DNA of 64,000 nucleotides from Streptomyces sp. Ru71 (GTDB taxonomy: Bacteria; Actinomycetota; Actinomycetes; Streptomycetales; Streptomycetaceae): assembly GCF_002920535.1 (NCBI RefSeq), contig NZ_PQSS01000020.1:1-64000 (forward strand), in the 5' to 3' direction. Made by a program: the position numbers and the translations under genes. Below, piece by piece: positions 20,326 to 28,384 of the stretch (position 1 is the first letter of the stretch; each line of letters opens with the position of its first letter). Below the pieces are notes generated by a model. That model ran no database searches. It was not told the origin of the DNA and was given only the letters and a program-made list of their open reading frames with translations.

Positions 20326-21702
20326 GTGACGGCGACTCCAGCGCAGGCGTACTCGTCGCCGTCCGTGTCGTACGCGCGCGTCCTGCGGGACACGCTCACC
20401 CTGGTGGGTCTGCCGCTCGTGGCCGCGCTGGTGTTGCCCGCCGCGTTCGCCGGGGGCGGTACGCGGCGCTGGTTCGGCGGGCGGGCGGAGAGCCAGCGGG
20501 CCGAGGCGCAGGCCGCGAAGGACGCCGCTGCCGCGGCCTTCTACGAACTGGACACCGCCCAGCGTGATCTGCGGATCTCCGTGGAGACGATCACGGCCGT
20601 GGACGACTCCCCGGCCGCCCGGCGCGCGGTCGCCGACTTCGCCGCGCTGGGGCAGCGCATCGACGAGGTGTCCCGGCAGTACATCGCGGCCGTGGACGCC
20701 CATGATCTCGACCGGGACGACCTGGAGGCGGCGGCCGCCTCCCGGGCGCGTACCGAGCTGAGCCGGGCCAAGGACGAGCTGGAGGCGGTCAAGCGGGAGC
20801 TGGACCGTTTCGGCGAGGGGCTGGGGCCGCTGCTGGGCAAGGCGGAGACGCAGCTGGCGCGGGTCGCGCCGGCCGTGGAGCGGGCCCGGCAGGCGCTGCT
20901 GGCGGCGACCGGCGCGCTGGACGCCGTACGGCAGTCGGGGCTGAAGGCCGACGATCTCGCGGCGCGGCTCGCCGCGCTGTCCCCGGAGCTGACCAGGCTG
21001 AATCAGGGGGCCGGGCAGCACGGTGTGGCGCCGACGCTGGAGCGGGCCGAGCGGGTGGCGCGGGAGGCGGAGGCGGTCCGGGCTCAGGCCGAGCGGCTGC
21101 CGGAGCGGGCGGCCGAGATCGATCACCGGCTGGTGTCGCTGCGGACCCGGGCGCAGGCGCTGACCACGCGGGCCGGGCAGGTGGAGCCGGTGCTGAGCGA
21201 GTTGCGGCGGCGGTTCACGGCGGCCTGCTGGCAGGACTTGCAGCGGGTTCCGGAGCATGCCGACGACAACGTGCGGCAGGCGGAGCTGAAGCTGCGGGAG
21301 GCGCAGGGCGCGCGGGACGCGCAGCGGTGGGCGGACGCGACGGCGCTGCTGTCGACGGTGCGGGCGCTGCTGAACTCCACCGACGAGGCCGTGTCGGCGG
21401 CCGGGGACCGGCTGCGGCGGCTGAACGCCGTGCAGAAGGACCCGCAGCAGGAGATCGAGCGGACCCGGTTCGCGATCCGGGACGCGCAGCGGCTGGCGAT
21501 GACGGGTCGTACGACGCCGGATCCGCGGCACGCGCGGCCGCTGGACGAGGCGGTGGCGCGGCTGGACCGTGCGGTCGCGTCCCTGGAGGGCGGCCGGCAT
21601 CCCGACTTCTGGCACTTCCTGACCGAGACGGAGGCGGTGCGGCAGTCGGTGGCGCGGGTGGTCGCGCAGATCCGCGAGGAGCGGGGTCATCATGCCGGTT
21701 AA
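20326..21702 (+). CDS. membrane-anchored coiled-coil protein
   Basis: A 458-aa protein from a GTG at 20326, preceded by gggagagggat. After a short cytosolic N-terminus one hydrophobic segment (LTLVGLPLVAALVLPAAFAG, residues 24-43) is followed by RRWFGGRAESQRAEAQAAKD and then 400 residues of heptad-rich, Ala/Glu/Arg-rich helix, broken by a CWQDLQRVPEHADD segment near residue 305. No enzyme motif is visible. It heads a two-gene unit with fmdB and borders the Ter-type locus; PspA-like or scaffolding functions are possible but unproven. An in-frame extension to 20035 lacks Shine-Dalgarno support. Confidence 0.8.
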   Translation: MTATPAQAYSSPSVSYARVLRDTLTLVGLPLVAALVLPAAFAGGGTRRWFGGRAESQRAEAQAAKDAAAAAFYELDTAQRDLRISVETITAVDDSPAARRAVADFAALGQRIDEVSRQYIAAVDAHDLDRDDLEAAAASRARTELSRAKDELEAVKRELDRFGEGLGPLLGKAETQLARVAPAVERARQALLAATGALDAVRQSGLKADDLAARLAALSPELTRLNQGAGQHGVAPTLERAERVAREAEAVRAQAERLPERAAEIDHRLVSLRTRAQALTTRAGQVEPVLSELRRRFTAACWQDLQRVPEHADDNVRQAELKLREAQGARDAQRWADATALLSTVRALLNSTDEAVSAAGDRLRRLNAVQKDPQQEIERTRFAIRDAQRLAMTGRTTPDPRHARPLDEAVARLDRAVASLEGGRHPDFWHFLTETEAVRQSVARVVAQIREERGHHAG

Positions 21703-21711
21703 TCTTCTGGC

Positions 21712-21933
21712 ATGCCTCGCTATGAGTATCGGTGCCGGACCTGTGCTGACACCTTCGAGCTGAGCCGGCCTATGGCGGAGTCGTCCGCGCCGGCGGCGTG
21801 CCCTGCCGGGCATGAGGACACGGTGAAGTTGTTGTCGACGGTGGCTGTGGGTGGGACCGCTTCGGCGTCCGCGCCTGCGCCCCGTGCGGGGGGCGGGGGC
21901 GGCGGTTGTTGTGGTGGGGGTTGTTGCGGCTAG
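21712..21933 (+). CDS. FmdB family zinc-ribbon protein
   Basis: A 73-aa putative regulatory protein of the FmdB type. MPRYEYRCRTCADTFELSRP carries the first Cys pair (CRTC), and CPAGHEDTVKLLSTV supplies the second half of the ribbon. The C-terminus is a Gly/Cys tail (GGGGGGCCGGGCC), common in Streptomyces homologues. It starts 9 bp after the coiled-coil gene and so is probably co-transcribed. The role is unknown; the FmdB label comes from a methylotroph amidase regulator. Confidence 0.88.
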   Translation: MPRYEYRCRTCADTFELSRPMAESSAPAACPAGHEDTVKLLSTVAVGGTASASAPAPRAGGGGGGCCGGGCCG

Positions 21934-21943
21934 CGCCTGCCGA

Positions 21944-21978
21944 GGTGCCGCACCAGGCCGTGGGGCGGGTGCGGCACC
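21944..21978. terminator. bidirectional hairpin terminator
   Basis: A perfect 11-bp stem (ggtgccgcacc with ggtgcggcacc) and a 13-nt loop lie between the convergent fmdB and HAD genes. A partial copy of the dispersed gttgtggctggtcgcg repeat begins at its right arm. Confidence 0.6.
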
Positions 21979-22003
21979 GTTGTGGCTGGTCGCGCCCCGG
22001 GCC

Positions 22004-22819
22004 CTAGGGGGTTGCTCTTCTGGTCGCCTTCAGGAACTCGCGCAGGATCCTCTCCCCCGCCAGTACCCCTCTCTCCGGCAGGGCCGTGATCCGGGGGGCC
22101 GTCCAGCGTTCGTCGGCCAGTTCGCCGTGGCCGGGGCGCCAGCCCTGGTCGGCTGCGAGGAGGAGGTCGGCGTCCAGCAGCGAGTCGCCGGCGGTCAGGG
22201 TCAGCTCGGCGCCGCTGCGGCGGGCGACCTCGCGCACGGCCGCGCTCTTGGTCAGCGGCTTCGGTACGGCGTAGATCTTGCGGCCCTGCAGCGAGACCGT
22301 CCAGCCGCGCGGCTCCGCCCAGGCGGTCAGTTCCTTCACCCACTCCTCGGGCAGCAGTTCGCGTTCGACGACGAGGTAGGCGAAGAGGTCCTCGGCGGTG
22401 CGGTGCTTGCGGACCCAGACGGGGTCGGCGGTGCGCAGCAGGTGGTCCTGGATCTCGGCGAGGGGGGCGCACTCGCCGGCCAGGCGGTCGGTGACCTGGC
22501 GGTGCCAGTCGGGGTCGGAGACGCCGTCGACGAGGAGGTGACCGCCGTTGGCGCAGATCGCGTACGTCGGTGCGGGCCCCGGCAGGTTGATGCGCTGGTA
22601 CTGCTTGCGGGTGCGGGTGGTGGTCGGGACGAAGACGGCCGTGTCGCCCAGGTCGGTCAGCAGCTGGGCCGCCGTCTCGGTCATGTACGACAGCGGCTTG
22701 CTCTCGTGCACCTCCACGCACAGCAGGCGCGGTGCGCGAGCGTCGGGCATGGTCAGCGCGAGGGCCGCCGAGGAGTAGATCAGCGTGCGGTCGAGGTCGC
22801 TCGCCACCAGGACCGGCAT
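22004..22819 (-). CDS. HAD superfamily phosphatase of the Ter-linked operon
   Basis: A 271-aa Cof-like HAD hydrolase: motif I VASDLDRTLIYSS (Asp 8 and 10), a cap domain, the lysine region YAVPKPLTKSAAVREVARR, and motif IV TAGDSLLDADLLLAAD. In Ter-associated gene sets a HAD phosphatase accompanies two phosphoribosyltransferase-like enzymes and a CitE-like lyase. Its ATG overlaps the stop of the PRTase-StiP gene as TGATG at 22817-22821, so translation is coupled. A phosphorylated nucleoside- or sugar-like intermediate is the inferred substrate. Confidence 0.88.
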   Translation of the reverse strand: MPVLVASDLDRTLIYSSAALALTMPDARAPRLLCVEVHESKPLSYMTETAAQLLTDLGDTAVFVPTTTRTRKQYQRINLPGPAPTYAICANGGHLLVDGVSDPDWHRQVTDRLAGECAPLAEIQDHLLRTADPVWVRKHRTAEDLFAYLVVERELLPEEWVKELTAWAEPRGWTVSLQGRKIYAVPKPLTKSAAVREVARRSGAELTLTAGDSLLDADLLLAADQGWRPGHGELADERWTAPRITALPERGVLAGERILREFLKATRRATP

Positions 22820-25317
22820 CAGACGGTCACCGCCTTGCCGTCGGCGCCGGTGGCGCCGCGTGTGTACTTGGGGTGGATCAGTCCTACGCAGGTGTAGGGC
22901 AGGTCGCCGACTTCCTCGACGGGCACCCCGCGCTGCTCGGCCAGCAGGCGGACGTGGTCCAGGTCGGCCCCGGCCCCCTCGTGCGCGAGGATCTTCCAGG
23001 GCACCCGGCGCAGCAGCACCCGGGTGGTCTCGCCGACGCCGGGCTTGACGAGGTTGACGTCGTGGATGCCGTACTCCTCGCTGATGCGCTCGACGGCGGC
23101 CCAGCCCGCCCAGGTGGGGGTGCGGTCGCTCGCGAGGAGTTCCTTGACGGCGGCATCGACGGTGTCGGCCACCTCGGGGAAGCGGGCGGAGACGGCGTCG
23201 AGGAAGGCGTTGGACACGTCGGCGCCGGCGAGTTCGCGGTAGAACTTCGCGCCGTGGAAGTCGTGCGGGCCGACCAGGTCGGCGCGCAGCACGGTGCGCG
23301 ATATCAGTCCGGAGACGGTGGAGTTGAGGCAGGCGGAGGGGATGAGGTAGTCCTCGCGGGTGCCGTAGGTGCGTACGCAGGAGCCGGGGTCGGCGAGGAC
23401 GGCGATCTCCGGGTCGAAGCCGGTGATGCCCTCGGCCTTCTCGAACTCCTCGACGGCCTGGGCGAGTTCGCGGGTGATGGCGCCCTTGCCGGTCCAGCCG
23501 TCGACGAAGACGACGTCGGCGGGGTCGTGGTGGGCGGCCAGCCAGCGCAGCGCGTTGGCGTCGATGCCGCGGCCGCGCACGATGGACACGGCGTAGTGCG
23601 GCAGGTCCAGGCCGTGCCGGTGCTGGGCCCAGCGGCGCATGAGGACGCCGACGGGGGTGCCGGCGCGGGCGAGGGAGACCAGGACGGGGCGGGGGGAGCG
23701 CTCGGCGAGGACCGTCTCGGTGACGACGCCGACGGCGTGCGCGATGCGGGCCGCGGAGGCGTCCAGGGCCTGGTGGAAGAGTTCCTGGTACTGCTCGCTG
23801 GGCTGGTACTCCACGGGCAGGGACTCGGCGTAGTGGGCGCCGCCGCTCTGGATGGCCTCCTCGCGCTCCTCGGTGGGCGCCTCCAGGGTGACGTCCGAGA
23901 GGTCCTGCAGCAGCCAGCCGACCTCCTCGGGCGCGTAGGAGGAGAACGCGGGGCCACGGAGTGGCTCGGGCAGCATGGCGGGCCTTTCGGGGGCGGGCGC
24001 GGGGACGTACGACGGTACGACCGTGAGGACCACGTGCGGCGTGTGCTCGGCGAGCCGGGCCAGCAGGCCGTCGGGTGCGTGCAGCTCGGCGGTGTCGCCG
24101 GCGGAGTCGACGACGGCGACGACGGCGTCGAAGCCGGCGCCGGCCACGTTGTAGGCGTAGCGCTCGCCGGGGCCGTCGTCGGGGTCGTCGTGGGCGGGGA
24201 AGACGAGGCGGGTGCGGATGGCGTAGCCGGGGTCGTCGACGGCGAGTACGGGGGAGCGGGTGGTGGTCGAGAAGCGGACCTGGGCGTCGGTGATCTGCTC
24301 CAGCTCGCGGGCGAGGCGGAGGGGGGCGTACATCAGCTCCTCGTTGCCGAGGACGAGGACGCGGTGCGCATTTTCCGGCAGGGCTTCGGCGAGGCGGGCC
24401 GCCATCGCCGGGAGGGCGGCGTCCAGCCTTCGGCGGTGGGTGGGGGTGAAGCCGTGGCGGCCGCCGTCGGGTAGGCCGGGGGGCCAGTGCAGATCCACTC
24501 GGGTGGTGCGGTTGTGGGGTGGGTGCGGGTGCGTTGTGGTTTCTCGCGCCCACGCGGCGGAGCCGCATATGTCACCGCCGCGCGCCCCTGGGTGGGTCAC
24601 CTCATGCCGCGCTACGAGGTCCCGTCCCTTTTCGAGGACGCCCTCGGGCAGCCGTACCGTCCCCCTGGCCGCCGCCACCAGGTCCACCCTCGCGCCGATC
24701 TCCTGCGCGAAGTCCTCCAGCCGGTCCGCGTCCTCCGGTGAGCGCATGTCCACCAGGGCGACGACCACGTACCGTCCCCGCGGGTAGCGCTCGTGCAGGT
24801 CGCGGATCGTGTTCAGGACCGTGTTTCCCGTGGAGAACTCGTCGTCCACCAGGACCAGCGGGCCCTCCCCCGCCAGCAGGGCCGGGTTCTCGGGCAGCAG
24901 CAGGTGGGTGGTGGCGTGGGAGTGGGACTCCTCGAAGCCGCCGGCGCGGGCGACGCCGGGGACGGGGCGTCGGGTGGAGTGCAGGTAGGGGGCGGTGCCG
25001 AGGCCGTCGGCGACGGAGTGGCCGAGGCCGGTGGCGGTCTCGGCGTAGCCGAGGACGACCGCGCGGGCGGCCTCCTGGGCGCCGAGCAGGTCCCGGACGC
25101 GGCGGCCTAGCGCGAGCCCGGAGCCGTAGACGACCGACGGCGACTGCGGGACGTGCTTGCCGAGCACGTGGGACACGAGCAGGTGCGCCCGCTTGGGGTT
25201 GCGGCGCAACGCGAGCCCCAGCAGCTCGGTGAGATCGTCGTCGCCGACGAGTTCGACGCCGAGCCGCTCGGCGACCCAGGTCCCGGACCAGACCCCGTTG
25301 TTCACTGCGTTCTTCAT
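22819..25317 (-). CDS. PRTase-TRSP-StiP fusion protein (Ter-linked metabolite synthesis)
   Basis: An uninterrupted 832-aa frame joining two normally separate Ter-associated enzymes. Residues 1-240 are a type I phosphoribosyltransferase (PRTase_2) with the PRPP loop VLVDDEFSTGNT at 156-167. Residues 273-440 are a TRSP domain showing its name motif, TTTRSPVLAVDD (Thr-Arg-Ser-Pro at 353-356). From residue 448 (MLPEPLRGPAFSSYAPEEVG) the sequence is StiP/PRTase_1-like, with CVRTYGTREDYLIPSACLN and KPGVGETTRVLLRRVPWK. No stop separates them, although an internal ATG with gaaaggcccgcc could also start StiP separately at 23976. Residues 243-271 look like translated dispersed repeat. Lies between a CitE-like gene (14 bp) and a HAD gene (1-nt overlap). 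Confidence 0.85.
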   Translation of the reverse strand: MKNAVNNGVWSGTWVAERLGVELVGDDDLTELLGLALRRNPKRAHLLVSHVLGKHVPQSPSVVYGSGLALGRRVRDLLGAQEAARAVVLGYAETATGLGHSVADGLGTAPYLHSTRRPVPGVARAGGFEESHSHATTHLLLPENPALLAGEGPLVLVDDEFSTGNTVLNTIRDLHERYPRGRYVVVALVDMRSPEDADRLEDFAQEIGARVDLVAAARGTVRLPEGVLEKGRDLVARHEVTHPGARGGDICGSAAWARETTTHPHPPHNRTTRVDLHWPPGLPDGGRHGFTPTHRRRLDAALPAMAARLAEALPENAHRVLVLGNEELMYAPLRLARELEQITDAQVRFSTTTRSPVLAVDDPGYAIRTRLVFPAHDDPDDGPGERYAYNVAGAGFDAVVAVVDSAGDTAELHAPDGLLARLAEHTPHVVLTVVPSYVPAPAPERPAMLPEPLRGPAFSSYAPEEVGWLLQDLSDVTLEAPTEEREEAIQSGGAHYAESLPVEYQPSEQYQELFHQALDASAARIAHAVGVVTETVLAERSPRPVLVSLARAGTPVGVLMRRWAQHRHGLDLPHYAVSIVRGRGIDANALRWLAAHHDPADVVFVDGWTGKGAITRELAQAVEEFEKAEGITGFDPEIAVLADPGSCVRTYGTREDYLIPSACLNSTVSGLISRTVLRADLVGPHDFHGAKFYRELAGADVSNAFLDAVSARFPEVADTVDAAVKELLASDRTPTWAGWAAVERISEEYGIHDVNLVKPGVGETTRVLLRRVPWKILAHEGAGADLDHVRLLAEQRGVPVEEVGDLPYTCVGLIHPKYTRGATGADGKAVTV
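23974..23990 (-). promoter_or_regulatory. internal ribosome binding site and ATG for StiP domain
   Basis: Minus-strand cgaaaggcccgccatg places an AAAGG Shine-Dalgarno 6-7 nt before an in-frame ATG exactly where the StiP family begins (MLPEPLRGPAF). A free 385-aa StiP protein could therefore be made in addition to the fusion. Confidence 0.5.
24508..24592. repeat. dispersed repeat lying inside the PRTase-TRSP coding region
   Basis: The plus strand reads gtgcgttgtggtttctcgcg and gccgcatatgtcaccgccg, ending cgcgcccctggg. This resembles the intergenic gttgtggctggtcgcgcag...cgcgcccct repeat seen at 41318 and 49825. Here it encodes, in frame on the minus strand, the odd linker GARGGDICGSAAWARETT and its flanks between the PRTase and TRSP domains. 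Confidence 0.55.
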
Positions 25318-25331
25318 CCGTCCCTGTGTCC

Positions 25332-26498
25332 TCAGCCGGGTATTCCGGCGGCGAGCAGTTCCACGAAGCTGACGCCCTCGCCCGCGACGCCGAAGACCTC
25401 CGCGCGCAGCAGGGTGCGCTCGGCCCAGGCGCGGTGCGGCTTCACTTCGTTCATCTTGTTCGTGTAGGCCGACCTGAGTACACCCCCGCCGCCGCGTTCC
25501 GGCTTGAGGATGTCCTGGGCGTCGCTGTACTCCTCGTGGCTGACGACGGACAGCGCGTGCACGGGCAGCACGTGGGAGGGGTGGATGCAGGTCTTGCCGA
25601 GCAGGCCGTTGGCCTGGTCGAGGGTGATCTCCCGCAGCAGTCCGTCCATGGCGTGCTCGATCAGTCTCTCGCGCAGTTCGACGGCCTGCCCCTCCAGGAA
25701 GGGGCTGGTGCGCAGCATCGGCTTGAACATGCGCTCGGAGACGCGGAAGTACTCCCAGACGGGGCCGGTGACGGTGAAGCCGGTGCCGTCGGCGCGGGCG
25801 AGCATGTTGACCACGTCGGCGATGACGGAGGCGACGATCTGGACGTCGTAGGCGGTCATGTCGGGGGCGCGGCGCAGGCCGTAGGAGGAGCAGAAGTCGG
25901 TGACGCCGAGGCGCAGGGCGAGGACGCGGTCGCGGTACTTGTCGACGGCGCGGAAGATGCCCTCCAGGGTCTCCACGCGGGACTCGCGGTACAGCAGCTC
26001 GGGGGATTCCAGGACCGGCATCGCGAACAGGCGGTGGCCGCAGGCGCTCTCGGCGGCGGCGAGGGCCTCCAGGAAGAGGATGCCGCGTTGCTCGGTGAAC
26101 TTGGGCAGCACGAAGCCGGACAGCAGGCGGACGGTGGGGCCCAGGCGGCGGACCAGGTCGGGGATCTGGTGGGGGGCGCGGACCCGGATGAACAGCAGGG
26201 GCAGGTCGGTGGCGGGCCGGGCGGCGAGGTCGGCGAACTGGTGGACGAGGTTGTCCTCGCCGTCCTCGACGTCCTCGTCGCCGATGGAGTCCTCCAGGCA
26301 CAGCACCATGGACACGACGCCGCGTGCGGCCTGCTTGAGGATGTCGTCGGCGAGCTGGGGGCGGGTCGCCGGGCTGTACAGGGTGGCGCCGAGGGCCGCG
26401 GACAGCAGCCGGGCCGGGGAGTCGGCGGTGAACTCGCAGGGCTCGCGGTGGAAGAGGCGCTGCCGCACCTCCGGGGCGATGTGCCCGAAATGACGCAT
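25332..26498 (-). CDS. HpcH/HpaI aldolase / CitE-like lyase family protein
   Basis: A 388-aa TIM-barrel protein of the citrate lyase beta-subunit type. Conserved pieces include GVVSMVLCLEDSIGDEDVED (metal and substrate acid), a LPLLFIRVRAPHQI strand, MPVLESPELLYRES and ALRLGVTDFCSSYGLRR. The C-terminal GKTCIHPSHVLPVHALSVVS segment matches the CitE family lid. The ATG at 26498 follows gggggagttac. It heads the minus-strand operon with the PRTase fusion and HAD phosphatase, the set predicted for Ter-linked metabolite synthesis. It probably forms or breaks a C-C bond in that pathway; the substrate is unknown. Confidence 0.88.
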   Translation of the reverse strand: MRHFGHIAPEVRQRLFHREPCEFTADSPARLLSAALGATLYSPATRPQLADDILKQAARGVVSMVLCLEDSIGDEDVEDGEDNLVHQFADLAARPATDLPLLFIRVRAPHQIPDLVRRLGPTVRLLSGFVLPKFTEQRGILFLEALAAAESACGHRLFAMPVLESPELLYRESRVETLEGIFRAVDKYRDRVLALRLGVTDFCSSYGLRRAPDMTAYDVQIVASVIADVVNMLARADGTGFTVTGPVWEYFRVSERMFKPMLRTSPFLEGQAVELRERLIEHAMDGLLREITLDQANGLLGKTCIHPSHVLPVHALSVVSHEEYSDAQDILKPERGGGGVLRSAYTNKMNEVKPHRAWAERTLLRAEVFGVAGEGVSFVELLAAGIPG

Positions 26499-26688
26499 GT
26501 AACTCCCCCGGGGCGCAAGGATCTGGCCTATGGATGCGGTAAAAGGTGGCCGGTAATAGTACGTACGGATCCATGTCCTGAGTTCCCGCGGGGCATGAAT
26601 TTCCGGTAACACGGCCGGGGCGGCGCTGTGCCGGCGCGGGCCGCACCCCGCGTTGTCGTGAACAGGACTCAGAAGGCAGGATGACGGC

Positions 26689-27531
26689 ATGACGCACGCG
26701 ATGCTGAAGGGGTCGAACGTCCCGCTGGAGGCCACGACGGTCCGTGCCGTGCTGCGCTGGTCGCCCGGGCAGGACGTCCCGGACGTTGACGTCTCGGCGC
26801 TGCTGCTGGGTTCCGACGGCCGGGTGCGCTCGGACGAGGACTTCGTGTTCTACAACCAGCCCCGGCATCCGTCGGGCGTGGTGTGGCGGCTGGGCAAGAA
26901 GCGGCTGGCGCAGGGGCTGACCGACACGATCCAGACCGACCTCACGGGGGTCGAGGCGGGGGTCACGCGGATTCTGCTGGTGGCCTCCGCGGACGGCGTC
27001 ACCTTCGACCGGGTGCGGGATCTGAGCATCCTGCTGTACGACGCCGGCGCCCCGGACGGTGAGGCGCTGGCCTCGTTCGCGATCCGGCCGGAGACGGGTG
27101 AGGAGACGGCGCTGATCTGCGGGGAGCTGTACCGGCGGGGCGAGGGCTGGAAGTTCCGCGCGCTCGGTGAGGGCTACTCCAACGGCCTGAAGGGCCTGGC
27201 GACGGATTTCGGCATCTCGGTGGACGAGGCGGAGGAGGCGCAGTCGGCGGCCCGGCCGTCGTCCGCCGCGCCGGCGGCGCAGCCGCTGCCGCCGGAGCAG
27301 CCGAGCGCGGTGCCGGCCCAGCCGGCGTACGGCTACCCGCAGCAGCCGCCGGCGACGGCGCCTCTGCAGCCCGCGTACGGCTATCCGCCGGCTCCCGCGA
27401 CGACTCCGGCGACGGCGCCGGTGCCGGCCCCGGCGGGGGTGTCCGGTTACGGCTATCCGCCGCCGGTGACGCCGGGTCCGGGCCAGGACGTCGGTCTGCC
27501 TCCGATGGGCCCGCAGTTCATCGGGCGGTGA
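26689..27531 (+). CDS. TerD family protein with low-complexity C-terminal tail
   Basis: A 280-aa protein. Residues 1-180 form a TerD/TerZ-type domain (MLKGSNVPL start, [71 protein letters not shown]). The calcium-site acids are partly retained. The remaining 100 residues are Pro/Ala/Gln-rich with repeated YGYP motifs ([25 protein letters not shown]), suggesting a disordered multivalent tail. Divergently transcribed from the CitE-like operon over 190 bp and convergent with the TerA-like gene. It likely belongs to the membrane-associated Ter stress complex. Confidence 0.9.
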   Translation: MTHAMLKGSNVPLEATTVRAVLRWSPGQDVPDVDVSALLLGSDGRVRSDEDFVFYNQPRHPSGVVWRLGKKRLAQGLTDTIQTDLTGVEAGVTRILLVASADGVTFDRVRDLSILLYDAGAPDGEALASFAIRPETGEETALICGELYRRGEGWKFRALGEGYSNGLKGLATDFGISVDEAEEAQSAARPSSAAPAAQPLPPEQPSAVPAQPAYGYPQQPPATAPLQPAYGYPPAPATTPATAPVPAPAGVSGYGYPPPVTPGPGQDVGLPPMGPQFIGR

Positions 27532-27541
27532 CGGCTTCGGG

Positions 27542-28279
27542 CTACCGTTCGGCCTTGGCCTTGTAGCCCCTGCCCCACTGCAGTCCCCACCCGTAGAGCC
27601 GGTCGATCTCGCCCTGGAAGCCGTAGACGAACTTGACCTCGCGGCGGACGATCAGCTCCCCCTTGACGTTCTCGATCATCACCACGGCGCAGGAGCGGGC
27701 CTGGGGGTGGCGTTCGTCGAGGCCTATCTCGATGCGCGGGCCGTTGCTCGGGTAGAGCGTGACGATGGCGTGGGTACGGTCGAAGGCCGGGGTCTGGTCG
27801 TAGATGTAGACGAAGACCAGCAGCCGTTTGATGTTCTCCCGGTGGTCGAGGTTGACGTACATCGTCTCCCCCGATCCGGACCCGAACCGGTCGTCGCCGC
27901 TGAGTTTGACGTACGGCGGTGCGTTGACGTCGCCGAGATAGCCGCCCAGCGGCTGGACGACCCCCTTGGTGCCGTCGGTCAGCTCGTACAGGCAGCCGAG
28001 GTCGAGGTCGACGTTGACCATGGACTGGCTGTGTTCGAGGACCTCGGGCGGTTTGAGCGCCCGGAAGGGGTGGCGCAGCAGGCTTTCGCGCTGGGAGCCG
28101 CCGATGTCGGAGGTGCGCATCCGCCAGGTGAGGTTGACGCGGAGGTTGCCGGTGGCCGCGCCCTGTTTGGTGAGGGAGACCTGGCGGTGCCGTTTGGTCA
28201 GCTCTATGGCGTTGGTCGCGGCGCTGCCCGAGTCGAAGTCGGCGGCGCGTCCGCCCAGCAGTCCGTCGAAGAGTCCCAT
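27542..28279 (-). CDS. TerA-like TerD-superfamily protein
   Basis: A 245-aa protein. The N-terminus MGLFDGLLGGRAADFD is followed by a TerA/TerD-type beta-rich domain: VNLTWRMRTSD, VNVDLDLGCLYELTDGTKGV, YVKLSGDDRFGSGSGETM (acidic Ca2+-type loop), NIKRLLVFVYIYDQTPAFDR, and the conserved end REVKFVYGFQGEIDRLYGWGLQWGRGYKAK. The layout is closer to TerA than to short TerD proteins. It lies downstream of the DUF475 gene on the same strand, with a strong hairpin between, so it may have its own promoter. Its precise role in Ter systems is not established. Confidence 0.82.
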   Translation of the reverse strand: MGLFDGLLGGRAADFDSGSAATNAIELTKRHRQVSLTKQGAATGNLRVNLTWRMRTSDIGGSQRESLLRHPFRALKPPEVLEHSQSMVNVDLDLGCLYELTDGTKGVVQPLGGYLGDVNAPPYVKLSGDDRFGSGSGETMYVNLDHRENIKRLLVFVYIYDQTPAFDRTHAIVTLYPSNGPRIEIGLDERHPQARSCAVVMIENVKGELIVRREVKFVYGFQGEIDRLYGWGLQWGRGYKAKAER

Positions 28280-28311
28280 GTCCCGCCCCCCCTGGTGTCA
28301 CTGCATGAACC

Positions 28312-28356
28312 GGCGGGGCGGCCGCGTCAGGAGTCGTCCCGCACAGCCGCCCCGCC
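28312..28356 (-). terminator. hairpin terminator after DUF475 gene
   Basis: A perfect 11-bp stem (ggcggggcggc with gccgccccgcc) and a 23-nt loop, 28 bp beyond the DUF475 stop on the minus strand. Confidence 0.55.
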
Positions 28357-28384
28357 TCGAAGCGTTCCCTCGTCGGGGAGGTCG

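Noticed and set aside
25318..26868. In-frame upstream extension giving a 1349-aa minus-strand protein
   Set aside because: The extension overlaps the well-supported CitE-like gene in another frame and is Arg/Pro/Ala-rich shadow sequence. The ATG at 25317 with a ribosome site fits the PRTase N-terminus.
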